From the NCBI GenBank assembly GCA_043745195.1, contig JAYTTF010000049.1, positions 17,967 through 81,966 of the forward strand: a stretch of DNA of 64,000 nt, in the 5' to 3' direction. This DNA comes from JANXSF01 sp043745195 (GTDB taxonomy: Bacteria > Acidobacteriota > Terriglobia > Bryobacterales > Bryobacteraceae). Under the pieces are notes generated by a model. That model was not told the origin of the DNA and ran no database searches. It saw nothing but the letters and a program-made list of their open reading frames with translations. The position numbers and the translations under genes are program-made. This document shows positions 7,618 to 15,994 of the stretch, one piece after another; position 1 is the first letter of the stretch; each line of letters starts with the position of its first letter.

Positions 7618-8874
7618 ATGGACAGACCACGAGAAGGCGCAGCCCGTAGCAGATTGATAAAAAGAGTTGTGATGGGAACCGTTTTGGCATCAGTCCTAGC
7701 CGCTGGAACCTGGGCCATTAACCGGCTGCCGCAAGCGGCGCAGTCGGTTGAATTCGCCACTGTTTGGCCAGGGAAGGTGGAACGCGGCCCCATGATTCGC
7801 CAAGTTCGCGGATTGGGTATCCTGGTGCCCGAAGAAGTATTGCTGATTCCAGCCAACACCGATGGCCGGGTTGAAAAAATAATTCTCCGTCCGGGCGCAA
7901 CCGTGAAACCTGACACGATTTTACTCGTACTGAATAATCAGGAACTGGAAAATGCTGCGTTTGCTGCTGAATGGCAAGTTAAGGAAGAAGAGGCTCGTAT
8001 GAAGGATCTCCGTGTCCGTCTGGAAAGCCAACATTTGGACCTTACTGCGTCAACGGCAAAGACCGGATCGGAGCTGAATCAGGCGAACCTTACCGCTGAT
8101 CGCGATGCGGCGCTCACGAAATTAGGTTTAAAAGCGGACCTGGAATACAGGCTCACCAAAGCGAAAGCGGAAGAATTGGAAGGCCGGTCAGAAATCGAAA
8201 AGAAGCGGCTGTTGATCAACTTGGATTCGATCAAGGCACAATTATATGCAGAAGAAGTGAAGATTGAAAATCTGAAAGCTTCTTATGAGCTGAAGCGAAA
8301 GCAAGTGGACCAACTAAAGGTACGTGCCGGAGTGGCTGGAGTGCTGCAGCAACTGCCCGTGGAAGTAGGACAGCGCGTTACTCCCGGGGCATTGCTGGCT
8401 AAAGTAGCGCAACCCTGGAAACTGAAAGCGGAATTGAAGATTGCCGAAACACAGGCCAAAGATATTCTCCCCGGACAAATCGCCTCCATCGACACGCGCA
8501 ACGGTTTGATTGCTGGTATTGTTTCAAGAATCGACCCCGCATCTGCAAACGGAACTGTTACTATCGACGTCAAACTGACGGAAGCATTGCCACAAGGCGC
8601 GCGTCCTGATTTAAGTGTGGATGGAACCATTGATATTGAAAGAATTCCTGAAACATTGTTTATGGGTCGGCCAGTGTTTGGTCAGACAAATACGACAGTG
8701 AAGATGTTCAAGTATGATCCAACCACAATGGAAGCAGTCCGGGTCCCAGTGAAGTTGGGACGAAGTTCAGTAACGTCCATCGAAATTCTGGAAGGGCTGA
8801 AGTTAGGCGACAACGTAATTTTGTCCGACATGTCGCAGTACGATAATCAAGACCGGTTGAAGTTGAAAAAGTAG
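7618..8874 (+). CDS. Periplasmic adaptor (HlyD/MacA-type membrane fusion protein) of an ABC exporter
   Basis: The 418-residue product has one N-terminal membrane anchor (about residues 18-33), a lipoyl half-motif (ILVPEEVLLIPANTDGRVEKI), a long charged coiled-coil hairpin (about 120-230, rich in Glu, Lys and Leu), the second lipoyl half (VRAGVAGVLQQLPVEVGQRV), and beta-barrel and proximal domains ending near GLKLGDNVILSD. This is the MacA/HlyD layout that bridges an inner-membrane transporter and an outer-membrane channel. It heads an operon with two ABC ATPases. An alternative ATG at 7576 with AGGAG upstream is possible; 7618 is chosen because it gives a normal short cytoplasmic tail. Confidence 0.87.
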   Translation: MDRPREGAARSRLIKRVVMGTVLASVLAAGTWAINRLPQAAQSVEFATVWPGKVERGPMIRQVRGLGILVPEEVLLIPANTDGRVEKIILRPGATVKPDTILLVLNNQELENAAFAAEWQVKEEEARMKDLRVRLESQHLDLTASTAKTGSELNQANLTADRDAALTKLGLKADLEYRLTKAKAEELEGRSEIEKKRLLINLDSIKAQLYAEEVKIENLKASYELKRKQVDQLKVRAGVAGVLQQLPVEVGQRVTPGALLAKVAQPWKLKAELKIAETQAKDILPGQIASIDTRNGLIAGIVSRIDPASANGTVTIDVKLTEALPQGARPDLSVDGTIDIERIPETLFMGRPVFGQTNTTVKMFKYDPTTMEAVRVPVKLGRSSVTSIEILEGLKLGDNVILSDMSQYDNQDRLKLKK

Positions 8875-8906
8875 TCTATTCAAGTTGAAGAGGAAGGAAA
8901 TTGGAA

Positions 8907-9617
8907 ATGAGCACTGCCGCACAACCCCTGCTGACAATGGAAGGCGTAACTAAAGTTTTTTTGACGGACGAAGTGGAAACCCACGCATTGGCGGGGATTC
9001 ACATGAACATAGGCAAAGGTGAGTACGTTTCGATTTCCGGTCCATCCGGTTGCGGCAAGTCTACCTTGCTGGCGATTTTGGGACTGCTCGATTCCCCCAG
9101 TGGCGGCAGTTACGTCTTGAATGGCAAACCCGTTGAGTCGTTAAAAATGAGCGACCGCGCCAGAATTCGGAATCGCGAAATCGGCTTCATATTTCAGGCG
9201 TTCAACCTGATCGGCGATTTGACGGTTTACGAAAACGTGGAACTCCCGCTGACGTATCGCGGCATGGCTGGTGCTGAGCGAAAGAAGCGCGTGCAGGAAG
9301 CGTTGGAACGTGTCGGCATGTCGCATCGCGTGAAGCATTACCCATCACAACTATCGGGCGGTCAACAGCAGCGTGTAGCAGTGGCTCGTGCATTGGGTGG
9401 CGACCCGGCGATTCTGCTAGCCGACGAACCAACCGGAAACTTGGATTCAGCCAATGGCGAACAAGTAATGGATCTGTTGCGCGAACTGCATCGCGGAGGC
9501 GCAACCATTTGCATGGTGACGCACGATCCACGTTACGCAAGGTATGCAGACCGCACTATTCGCTTGTTTGACGGGCGGATTGTGGAAGACAAGGAAGTCT
9601 CCCAGAGCGCTAGTTAA
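8907..9617 (+). CDS. ABC transporter ATP-binding protein (MacB/LolD class)
   Basis: The 236-residue product has all the ATPase motifs: Walker A GPSGCGKS, Q-loop IFQAFNLI, signature LSGGQQQRVAVARAL, Walker B ILLADEPTGNLD and the switch histidine in MVTHD. The sequence is of the MacB/LolD class, which powers mechanotransmission-type exporters that work with a FtsX-like permease and a periplasmic adaptor. The ATG at 8907 is preferred over the in-frame TTG at 8901, with AGGAAGG upstream. It is followed without gap by a second ATPase gene; no permease is encoded nearby. Confidence 0.92.
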   Translation: MSTAAQPLLTMEGVTKVFLTDEVETHALAGIHMNIGKGEYVSISGPSGCGKSTLLAILGLLDSPSGGSYVLNGKPVESLKMSDRARIRNREIGFIFQAFNLIGDLTVYENVELPLTYRGMAGAERKKRVQEALERVGMSHRVKHYPSQLSGGQQQRVAVARALGGDPAILLADEPTGNLDSANGEQVMDLLRELHRGGATICMVTHDPRYARYADRTIRLFDGRIVEDKEVSQSAS

Positions 9618-10283
9618 ATGATCCGTCTGCGAAGTGTAGAAAAATATTTCGAACAGGGTCCGTCACGGTCCTATGTTCTGCGTCGCGTCGATTTAGACAT
9701 TGCCGAAGGTGAGTTCGTATCTATCATGGGGCCGTCTGGGGCAGGCAAGTCCACACTTCTGCACATCATTGGAATGCATGATATGTCCTGGACTGGCGAA
9801 TATCATTTTTACGAACATGCCATCCACAAACTAAGCAGGAAAGACCGTTCCGAAGTGTATAAGAAATACTTCGGCTTCGTGTTCCAAAGCTATCATCTTC
9901 TTGATTCCCTCACCGTTTATGAAAACCTGGACGTCCCCTTGGGGTACCGTAATATTCGCAAGCAGGAACGTGATGCTATGGTGTGCGATGTGCTCGACAA
10001 ATTCAATATTGTTGGCAAAAAAGACCTTTTCCCCAATCAACTCTCTGGTGGGCAGCAACAACTGGTTGGCATTGCCCGTGCCGTGATCGCCCACCCCAAA
10101 GTGATTCTTGCCGATGAGCCCACGGGCAATCTGCATACTTCGCAAGGGGACGAGATAATGGAATTATTCAAAAAGCTGAATGAACAGGGCACCACTATTA
10201 TTCAGGTGACGCATTCCGAACGAAACGCGTCTTATGGAAATCGGGTGATTGAAATTCGAGATGGTTGGATTGAAGGAAAGTAA
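9618..10283 (+). CDS. Second ABC ATP-binding protein (MacB/LolD class), signature slightly diverged
   Basis: The 221-residue product shows Walker A GPSGAGKS, Q-loop VFQSYHLLD, Walker B VILADEPTGNL and a switch histidine in QVTHSE. The signature reads LSGGQQQLVGIARAV, with Leu where Arg is usual, and the D-loop is NLHTSQG rather than NLDSxxG. Both changes are in positions that contact the partner subunit, so it may pair asymmetrically with the preceding ATPase; that is inference. The ATG follows directly on the stop of the upstream gene, so the two are probably translated together and may form a heterodimer. Confidence 0.9.
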   Translation: MIRLRSVEKYFEQGPSRSYVLRRVDLDIAEGEFVSIMGPSGAGKSTLLHIIGMHDMSWTGEYHFYEHAIHKLSRKDRSEVYKKYFGFVFQSYHLLDSLTVYENLDVPLGYRNIRKQERDAMVCDVLDKFNIVGKKDLFPNQLSGGQQQLVGIARAVIAHPKVILADEPTGNLHTSQGDEIMELFKKLNEQGTTIIQVTHSERNASYGNRVIEIRDGWIEGK

Positions 10284-10293
10284 AAAACACATC

Positions 10294-12027
10294 ATGCGTG
10301 GAATTGGCTTGATATTACTGGCAGTCTGCTCACTGAACGGAGCAGAAAAAGCCTGGGTGACGCTGAGTAACGAAAACGCAAAGCTGCTGCTGGAACTGGA
10401 GGCTAAGTTTTCTCCCGAAGGAGCTTCCCGCACAGGCATTGATGGCCTGGAAGAACAAGTCAGCCGCATTGGAACCGCCGTTCGTCTGGAAAGCCAAGCT
10501 GCGGAGCGGAAAGCCTTGGCAGAATTGGAACGCCGTTTAGTGAAGGAAAAAGATGCGCGCGTGAAACAGGATCTGGAAATTATGATCCAAGCAACCAAGG
10601 ATGGGTTGAAGGCCCAGGAGGTCACTGAAAAGCTGATGCTTCCTTACCCTCGTGTCTCACGGATAATCTTTGGAGGCTTGCGCGGATTGCTGGATGATCA
10701 GGTACCAGCAAAATTGCGGACTGCGGCAATGGTTCGTTTGAAGAAGTATGCAGGGCTTGAAAAAGGATTCACTCCGTTAACCGATCAGGCTCGTAAGCTG
10801 GTTATGGAAAGGCTTGCTGATAAAAAATTGCTAGGCCCATTTCGCAGTGATGTGGAGCAGGATTTAGCAAACAGCGAATCCTATTTGAAAGGCATCGGTG
10901 ATCTTTTTGAAAAGTACCGGCTGGATGGATATCAGGTTTCCCTGGCAGAAGTGAAAAAGCAGGTTGCTGCGTACGATGAATTCATCCGCAAGGAAGTGCT
11001 GCCTAGAAGCCGCGAAGATTATCGGCTTCCTCCTGAACTTTATCGGATTGCGCTCGATTCCTATGGCGTGGATATCCCTGCCGATCAATTAGCCACAAAA
11101 GCTCGTGCAGCGTTTACCGATCTGCAAAAGCAGATGAACGAAGTGGCGGCACGAGTGGCTAAACAGCGCGGATGGACGGCCACTGATTACCGCGCTGTGA
11201 TTCGCGAATTGAAGAAAGATCAGATTACAGGTGATGCCATTTTGCCCCACTATCAACAGCGGTTGAAGCAGGTGGAGGAAATAGTCAGGCGCGAAAACAT
11301 TGTTACTTTGCCAACGCGCGATGCCCGGATTCGTTTAGCTAGTCCCGCAGAAGCCGCCGCCTCGCCTGCCCCGAACATGCGGCCTCCACGGATGATTGGA
11401 AATACCGGAGAGATGGGGGAATTCGTTCTGCCGTTGGTTGTTCCCACCAAAGATGGCAAGGGGCTGGTCTCCGACGATTTCACTTATGGCGCAATTTCCT
11501 GGGCGCTCACTGTGCACGAACTGCGTCCCGGCCACGAAATGCAATTCGCAAAGATGATTGAAAATGGTGTGTCCACTGCGCGCGCCGTGTTCGCATTCAA
11601 TTCAGCCAATGTGGAAGGTTGGGGCTTGTATACCGAAGCCGTCATGCTGCCTTATCTTCCCGATGAAGGCAAGCTTTGTTCTCTGCTGATGCGCCTGATG
11701 CGCGCTGCCCGCGCTTATCTTGATCCTGAATTGCAAATGGGCAAGGTCACTTATGAAGAGGCCCGCCGCGTACTTCAAGAAGATTGCGTGCTATCGGAAG
11801 CGATGACCAAGCAGGAACTGGATCGCTACACATTCCGCTCCCCCGGACAAGCCACTGCCTACTATTACGGTTACTATCGGCTGATGGAAATTCGCACTGA
11901 GCTGGAAAAGAAGATGGGCTCCAAATTCGACGTGAAGCGCTTTCACGATTTTATTCTGGAGCAGGGCTTGTTGCCCCCTGGCTTACTGCGGCAGGCTTTG
12001 CTCGCCGAGTTCGACCCGAAAAAATGA
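10294..12027 (+). CDS. Secreted DUF885 putative metallohydrolase
   Basis: The product from ATG 10294 (577 residues) has a signal peptide (RGIGLILLAVCSLNGA). The C-terminal half contains the DUF885 hallmarks: HELRPGHEMQF, a variant HExxxGH zinc-type motif, and NVEGWGLYTEAVM about 30 residues later, which would supply a glutamate ligand. DUF885 proteins are predicted gluzincin-like carboxypeptidases of unknown substrate. An upstream TTG at 10249 overlaps the ATPase gene and would spoil the signal peptide. It sits between the ABC ATPases and the NtrC regulator and overlaps the latter by four bases, so it is part of the same operon and may act on the exporter's cargo. Confidence 0.85.
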   Translation: MRGIGLILLAVCSLNGAEKAWVTLSNENAKLLLELEAKFSPEGASRTGIDGLEEQVSRIGTAVRLESQAAERKALAELERRLVKEKDARVKQDLEIMIQATKDGLKAQEVTEKLMLPYPRVSRIIFGGLRGLLDDQVPAKLRTAAMVRLKKYAGLEKGFTPLTDQARKLVMERLADKKLLGPFRSDVEQDLANSESYLKGIGDLFEKYRLDGYQVSLAEVKKQVAAYDEFIRKEVLPRSREDYRLPPELYRIALDSYGVDIPADQLATKARAAFTDLQKQMNEVAARVAKQRGWTATDYRAVIRELKKDQITGDAILPHYQQRLKQVEEIVRRENIVTLPTRDARIRLASPAEAAASPAPNMRPPRMIGNTGEMGEFVLPLVVPTKDGKGLVSDDFTYGAISWALTVHELRPGHEMQFAKMIENGVSTARAVFAFNSANVEGWGLYTEAVMLPYLPDEGKLCSLLMRLMRAARAYLDPELQMGKVTYEEARRVLQEDCVLSEAMTKQELDRYTFRSPGQATAYYYGYYRLMEIRTELEKKMGSKFDVKRFHDFILEQGLLPPGLLRQALLAEFDPKK

Positions 12028-13385
12028 ATCGCAACAACGCGAGCCGCATTCTTATCGCCGACGATCAACCGGACGTCCTGGAAGCATTGCGCCTCCTGTT
12101 GAAGGCCGAAGGATTTCAGATTGACTCCGTAACCTCGCCGCAGGAATTAGTTCCCGCCCTGGAACGCAAAGAATACGACGTGTTGTTGATGGACTTGAAC
12201 TACACGCGGGACACCACCTCCGGGAAGGAAGGTTTAGATCTACTGGCTGCCATTCAGGAAGTGGACCCCATGTTGCCTGTAGTTGTAATGACTGCCTGGG
12301 GCAGCGTGGAATTGGCAGTAGAAGCCATGCGGCGCGGTGCTAGAGACTTCATTCAGAAGCCTTGGGACAACGCACGCTTAGTGGCCATTGTGCGCACGCA
12401 GGAACAACTGAGCACTTTGTTACGTCGTGGGCGAAGGCTTGAGGCAGAGAATCAACTTCTGCGCGCCGAGGGCCGTCCAGTGATGATCGCCGAAGCACTA
12501 TCCATGCAACCAGTGCTGGAATTGTTGGCCCGGGTTGGTCCCTCCGATGCTAATGTGCTGATCACCGGCGAACCGGGAACAGGCAAGGAAGTGATTGCCC
12601 GAACCTTGCACATGCTCTCCAACCGCGCACAGAAACCGATGATCACAGTGAATGCCGGCGGCCTTGCCGAAGGGGTGTTTGAAAGTGAGTTGTTCGGCCA
12701 CGTGAAGGGCGCTTATACAGACGCTAAGATCGATCGCGTAGGGCGTTTTGAACTGGCCCATGATGGCACATTGTTTCTGGACGAGATTGCCAATGTTCCT
12801 TTCAACCTGCAATCAAAGTTGCTGCGAGTACTGGAAACAGGGGAGATGGAACGTGTTGGGTCGTCGAAAACGCAGCGGGTTGATGTACGTGTGATTTCCG
12901 CAACTAACGCGAACCTGCATCAGGAAGCTGCTGAAAATCGCTTCCGGCAGGATCTTTTGTTTCGCTTAAATACGATTGAAATTCATTTGCCTCCGCTGCG
13001 TGAGCGTCGCGAAGATATCCCATTGCTGGCCGCTCATTTTCTGAGGGCGCACTCCGCAAGGTATCGAAAGCAAGTGGTTGGTTTCGACACTGCCGCAACA
13101 AAACAGATGCAGGAAAATCCCTGGCGAGGCAACGTGCGTGAATTGAATCACGTGGTGGAACGGGCAGTGCTAATGTCTACCGACAACATGATTCATGTGC
13201 AGGATCTGGCCATTCGCCAGACCCAACCAACCGGCAAGCTTGAAGAAATGAGCCTTGAAGAAGTGGAAAGTTTCCTAATTAAAAAGGCTGTTCAAAAGCA
13301 CAATGGCAACGTCAGTCATGCCGCCAAAGCGCTGGGACTTAGCCGCAGCGCGCTTTACAGAAGGCTGGAGCGTTACCACTTGTGA
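12024..13385 (+). CDS. NtrC-type sigma-54-dependent response regulator
   Basis: The 453-residue product has a receiver domain (acidic pocket ADD near residue 13, phospho-acceptor D57 in LLMDLNY, then MTAW and IQKPW), an AAA+ domain (Walker A GEPGTGKE near 185, Walker B GTLFLDEI) and a Fis-type helix-turn-helix (GNVSHAAKALGLSRSALYRRL). The sigma-54-contacting loop reads GAYTDA instead of GAFTGA. Variants with Asp in that place are known to me from a Bacteroidetes/Acidobacteria subfamily located beside ABC exporters, so it may still act with sigma-54. It overlaps the kinase gene by four bases (ATGA); the pair is presumably cognate and controls the exporter operon. Confidence 0.92.
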   Translation: MNRNNASRILIADDQPDVLEALRLLLKAEGFQIDSVTSPQELVPALERKEYDVLLMDLNYTRDTTSGKEGLDLLAAIQEVDPMLPVVVMTAWGSVELAVEAMRRGARDFIQKPWDNARLVAIVRTQEQLSTLLRRGRRLEAENQLLRAEGRPVMIAEALSMQPVLELLARVGPSDANVLITGEPGTGKEVIARTLHMLSNRAQKPMITVNAGGLAEGVFESELFGHVKGAYTDAKIDRVGRFELAHDGTLFLDEIANVPFNLQSKLLRVLETGEMERVGSSKTQRVDVRVISATNANLHQEAAENRFRQDLLFRLNTIEIHLPPLRERREDIPLLAAHFLRAHSARYRKQVVGFDTAATKQMQENPWRGNVRELNHVVERAVLMSTDNMIHVQDLAIRQTQPTGKLEEMSLEEVESFLIKKAVQKHNGNVSHAAKALGLSRSALYRRLERYHL

Positions 13386-14710
13386 CCAGAATCGGGCATG
13401 AGCTTCGGGTGCTCCTGTTGGCTCTGCTTGCCGGTCTTCCAGGGTCTGCCACTGCAATGTATCTGCTGTGGACTGGTGGATTTTCCTCACAGGTTTTCTG
13501 GTCCATTGCGCTGTTGATTATCGGCATCTGGCTGGGTGCGGCCTACTCGCTGCGCGAAAACGTTGCTGGTCCATTGCGCACGGTGGCCAATTTGCTGGAA
13601 GCCATGCGCGAAGGAGATTTTTCCATTCGCGCCCGCACCGTGATTGGTACCGATGCACTTTCCGAAGCCATGCAGCAGGTGAATGCAATCGGCGAAACAC
13701 TGCACGCCCAACGCCTGGGTGCTTTGGAAGCAACAGCACTGCTTCGCAAGGTAATGGAGGAAATCGACGTTGGAATATTTGCATTCGATGAAGTGAACCG
13801 TTTACAACTAGTGAATAGAGCCGGTGCTCGATTGCTTGCGCAACCCACCGAACGCTTGTTGCAGCGCGATGCCGAAGCCCTGGGACTTTCCGATTGCCTG
13901 ACGGGTGATTTTTCGCAGACCATACAACGAACTTTCCCCAGCGGCGCTGGACGTTGGGGCATCAGCCGGTCCAGTTTTAGGGAAGGCGGCAAGCCACATC
14001 AGATGTTGGTGATTACGGATCTAACCCGTGCCCTTCGAGAGGAAGAACTATTAGCCTGGCAACGGCTGGTCCGTGTGTTGGGCCATGAATTGAACAACTC
14101 TCTTACGCCCATCAAATCGATTGCTGGAAGCTTGGAGACTATAGTCAAGCGCGAGCCGCTTCCGGAGGATTGGCGCGATGATATGGCGCGTGGCCTCTCG
14201 GTAATCGCCAGCAGGTCCGAAGCGCTTAGCCGCTTCACTGGCGCTTATGCAAAGCTCGCCGGATTGCCAAGACCAGTGTTGGCAGCCGTCAGCGTTGGCG
14301 CTTGGGTGGAGCGAACCGTGCGCCTGGAAACACGGCTCCGGGTTTCAGTGGAAAATGGGCCACCCGTTATTCTCCAAGCCGATGGAGATCAGTTGGATCA
14401 ACTATTGATCAACCTGCTTCGCAACGCCGCTGATGCATCGCTTGAAACGGGCAGCAGCAAGGTTTTCGTAAGCTGGAAAAAGCTTGGAACAAAGTTGGAA
14501 TTACTGGTGAAGGATGAAGGGCTGGGACTTTCCGGATCGGCAAATCTGTTCGTGCCATTCTTCACTACCAAGCCCAGTGGGTCAGGAATTGGCTTGGTGC
14601 TCAGCCGTCAAATTGCAGAAGCGCATGGCGGGCAATTGACACTGCAGAACAGACCGGACAGCTCCGGTTGCGTCGCGCGGTTGGAACTGCCGCTGAATTC
14701 CGGGACGTGA
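13382..14710 (+). CDS. Membrane sensor histidine kinase (NtrY-like)
   Basis: The 442-residue product has two N-terminal membrane segments (about 7-27 and 37-55), a HAMP-like linker (ENVAGPLRTVANLLEAMREG), a PAS-like domain (about 125-210, with EEIDVGIFAFDEVNRLQLVN), an H-box (LGHELNNSLTPIKSIAG), an N-box (INLLRNAADAS) and G-boxes (VKDEGLGLS, then GSGIGLVLSRQIAEAHGG). This is the NtrY/AtoS layout partnered with NtrC-type regulators. The periplasmic loop between the membrane segments is very short, so sensing is probably within the membrane or cytoplasm. Its stop is two bases from the convergent amidohydrolase stop. Confidence 0.92.
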   Translation: MTRIGHELRVLLLALLAGLPGSATAMYLLWTGGFSSQVFWSIALLIIGIWLGAAYSLRENVAGPLRTVANLLEAMREGDFSIRARTVIGTDALSEAMQQVNAIGETLHAQRLGALEATALLRKVMEEIDVGIFAFDEVNRLQLVNRAGARLLAQPTERLLQRDAEALGLSDCLTGDFSQTIQRTFPSGAGRWGISRSSFREGGKPHQMLVITDLTRALREEELLAWQRLVRVLGHELNNSLTPIKSIAGSLETIVKREPLPEDWRDDMARGLSVIASRSEALSRFTGAYAKLAGLPRPVLAAVSVGAWVERTVRLETRLRVSVENGPPVILQADGDQLDQLLINLLRNAADASLETGSSKVFVSWKKLGTKLELLVKDEGLGLSGSANLFVPFFTTKPSGSGIGLVLSRQIAEAHGGQLTLQNRPDSSGCVARLELPLNSGT

Positions 14711-14712
14711 AT

Positions 14713-15990
14713 TCACTTTGGACGAATGAAACTATCCACCGGACGATTGCCTGAATTGGGTCCCTGCTTTTTGTAATCAGTTCCCGCGCGTCCATTCCAA
14801 TCCCACGCCACCGCGCCGCCTTGTACTGTCAACTCACAACCCAGTCGTTTGGTTGCAGACAGCCGTCCACCAAATCCATCGACATATCCAAAGGTGCCTT
14901 CATCGATTCGAAGCACCGCAATATCGGCAGGTGCACCCACACTGAGTTGACCCTGCTCTGGACGCTTAATTTCATTGGCAGGATTCCAAGTGGACGCCTT
15001 GATCACTTCCACAAGAGGCATTCCCATGGCCAGAAATTTTGACATCGTGTTCACCATGTCAATCATTCCCGCGTTCATGCTGCCAGTGTGTAAATCGGTG
15101 GATATAGAATCCGGGTAAAAGCCTTGTTCCACAGCAGGAACAGCATTGCGAAATACGAAACTACCGCCTCCGTGCCCGACGTCGAATTTCACGCCGCGTT
15201 GCCGTGCTTGACGGAGATAGTTGTAGAGCTTGCCCTGCTCATCCACAATGGGCACAGGGCCGCGGAAGCAGTGCGTGCTGATGTCACCGGGGCGCAGTCG
15301 CTTGCCGACCAGTTCGGTATAAGGGCGCTCCGGCAGAAAAAACCCGAAATCCACCATCACTGGAATATTGGCTTTATTCCCAGCCTCAAGAGCCTTGTCA
15401 ACGCTCATCCAATCGGGCCGCTGATAATGGGCCGTCTTCACTCCAACAACAATATCCTTGTGCTTCAAAGCCAGACGCGCAACAGCTTCCGCATCGAAAT
15501 CCATTTGTTCCGCCGCATCGGTCATCATGCCCAGCCCGGCAATGTTGATCATCGCAAGAACCCTGATTTTGGCGCGATCTATCACGGTATGCCGAAACGC
15601 TTCAAAGTTTCTCCAGCCGGAACTTCCCGCATCCACCATGGTTGTGGTGCAGGATTTCGGACCGAAGGCATCGGGCGCAATACTGTTGTCACCGGCCCAG
15701 GCATCGGCTTGGCCAGTGGTGTGGAACATGTGTGCGTGGATGTCCACCAGGCCTGGAGCAACCACAAGGCCAGTAACATCCACCACCTTTCTTGCTTGGG
15801 CAGCGTTGATGGATGCGGCAATTGCAGCTATGCGTCCATTGTTTACTGCAACGTCACGAATTGCATCAATCCCATTCTTGGGATCAATCAGGCGGCCGCC
15901 CTTCAGCACTATGTCGTACTGTTGAGCATTCGCGGTAAGCGTAAAAAGCAAGAGGGCCGCCGAAGCAGCCCTCCATTGGTTAGTTGCCAT
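14713..15990 (-). CDS. Exported amidohydrolase-superfamily metallohydrolase (dihydroorotase/deacetylase-like)
   Basis: The 425-residue product from ATG 15990 has a signal peptide (WRAASAALLLFTLTANAQ), the beta-sandwich start YDIVLKGGRLIDPKNGID, the metal motif VVAPGLVDIHAHMF, further likely ligands in GVKTAHYQR and STHCFRG, and late DLHTGSMN; it ends with the sandwich block LSVGAPADIAVLRID. The pattern matches the amidohydrolase/deacetylase family related to dihydroorotase and D-aminoacylase. Its substrate in the periplasm is unknown. It starts five bases after the stop of the large TonB receptor gene and is likely co-transcribed, suggesting that it may process a compound taken up by that receptor. 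Confidence 0.87.
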   Translation of the reverse strand: MATNQWRAASAALLLFTLTANAQQYDIVLKGGRLIDPKNGIDAIRDVAVNNGRIAAIAASINAAQARKVVDVTGLVVAPGLVDIHAHMFHTTGQADAWAGDNSIAPDAFGPKSCTTTMVDAGSSGWRNFEAFRHTVIDRAKIRVLAMINIAGLGMMTDAAEQMDFDAEAVARLALKHKDIVVGVKTAHYQRPDWMSVDKALEAGNKANIPVMVDFGFFLPERPYTELVGKRLRPGDISTHCFRGPVPIVDEQGKLYNYLRQARQRGVKFDVGHGGGSFVFRNAVPAVEQGFYPDSISTDLHTGSMNAGMIDMVNTMSKFLAMGMPLVEVIKASTWNPANEIKRPEQGQLSVGAPADIAVLRIDEGTFGYVDGFGGRLSATKRLGCELTVQGGAVAWDWNGRAGTDYKKQGPNSGNRPVDSFIRPK

Positions 15991-15994
15991 GTTC

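Noticed and set aside
7184..7649. Rightward ORFs of 93 and 64 codons
   Set aside because: No Shine-Dalgarno, odd residue composition, and they lie opposite or across the better 56-codon ORF and the adaptor start.
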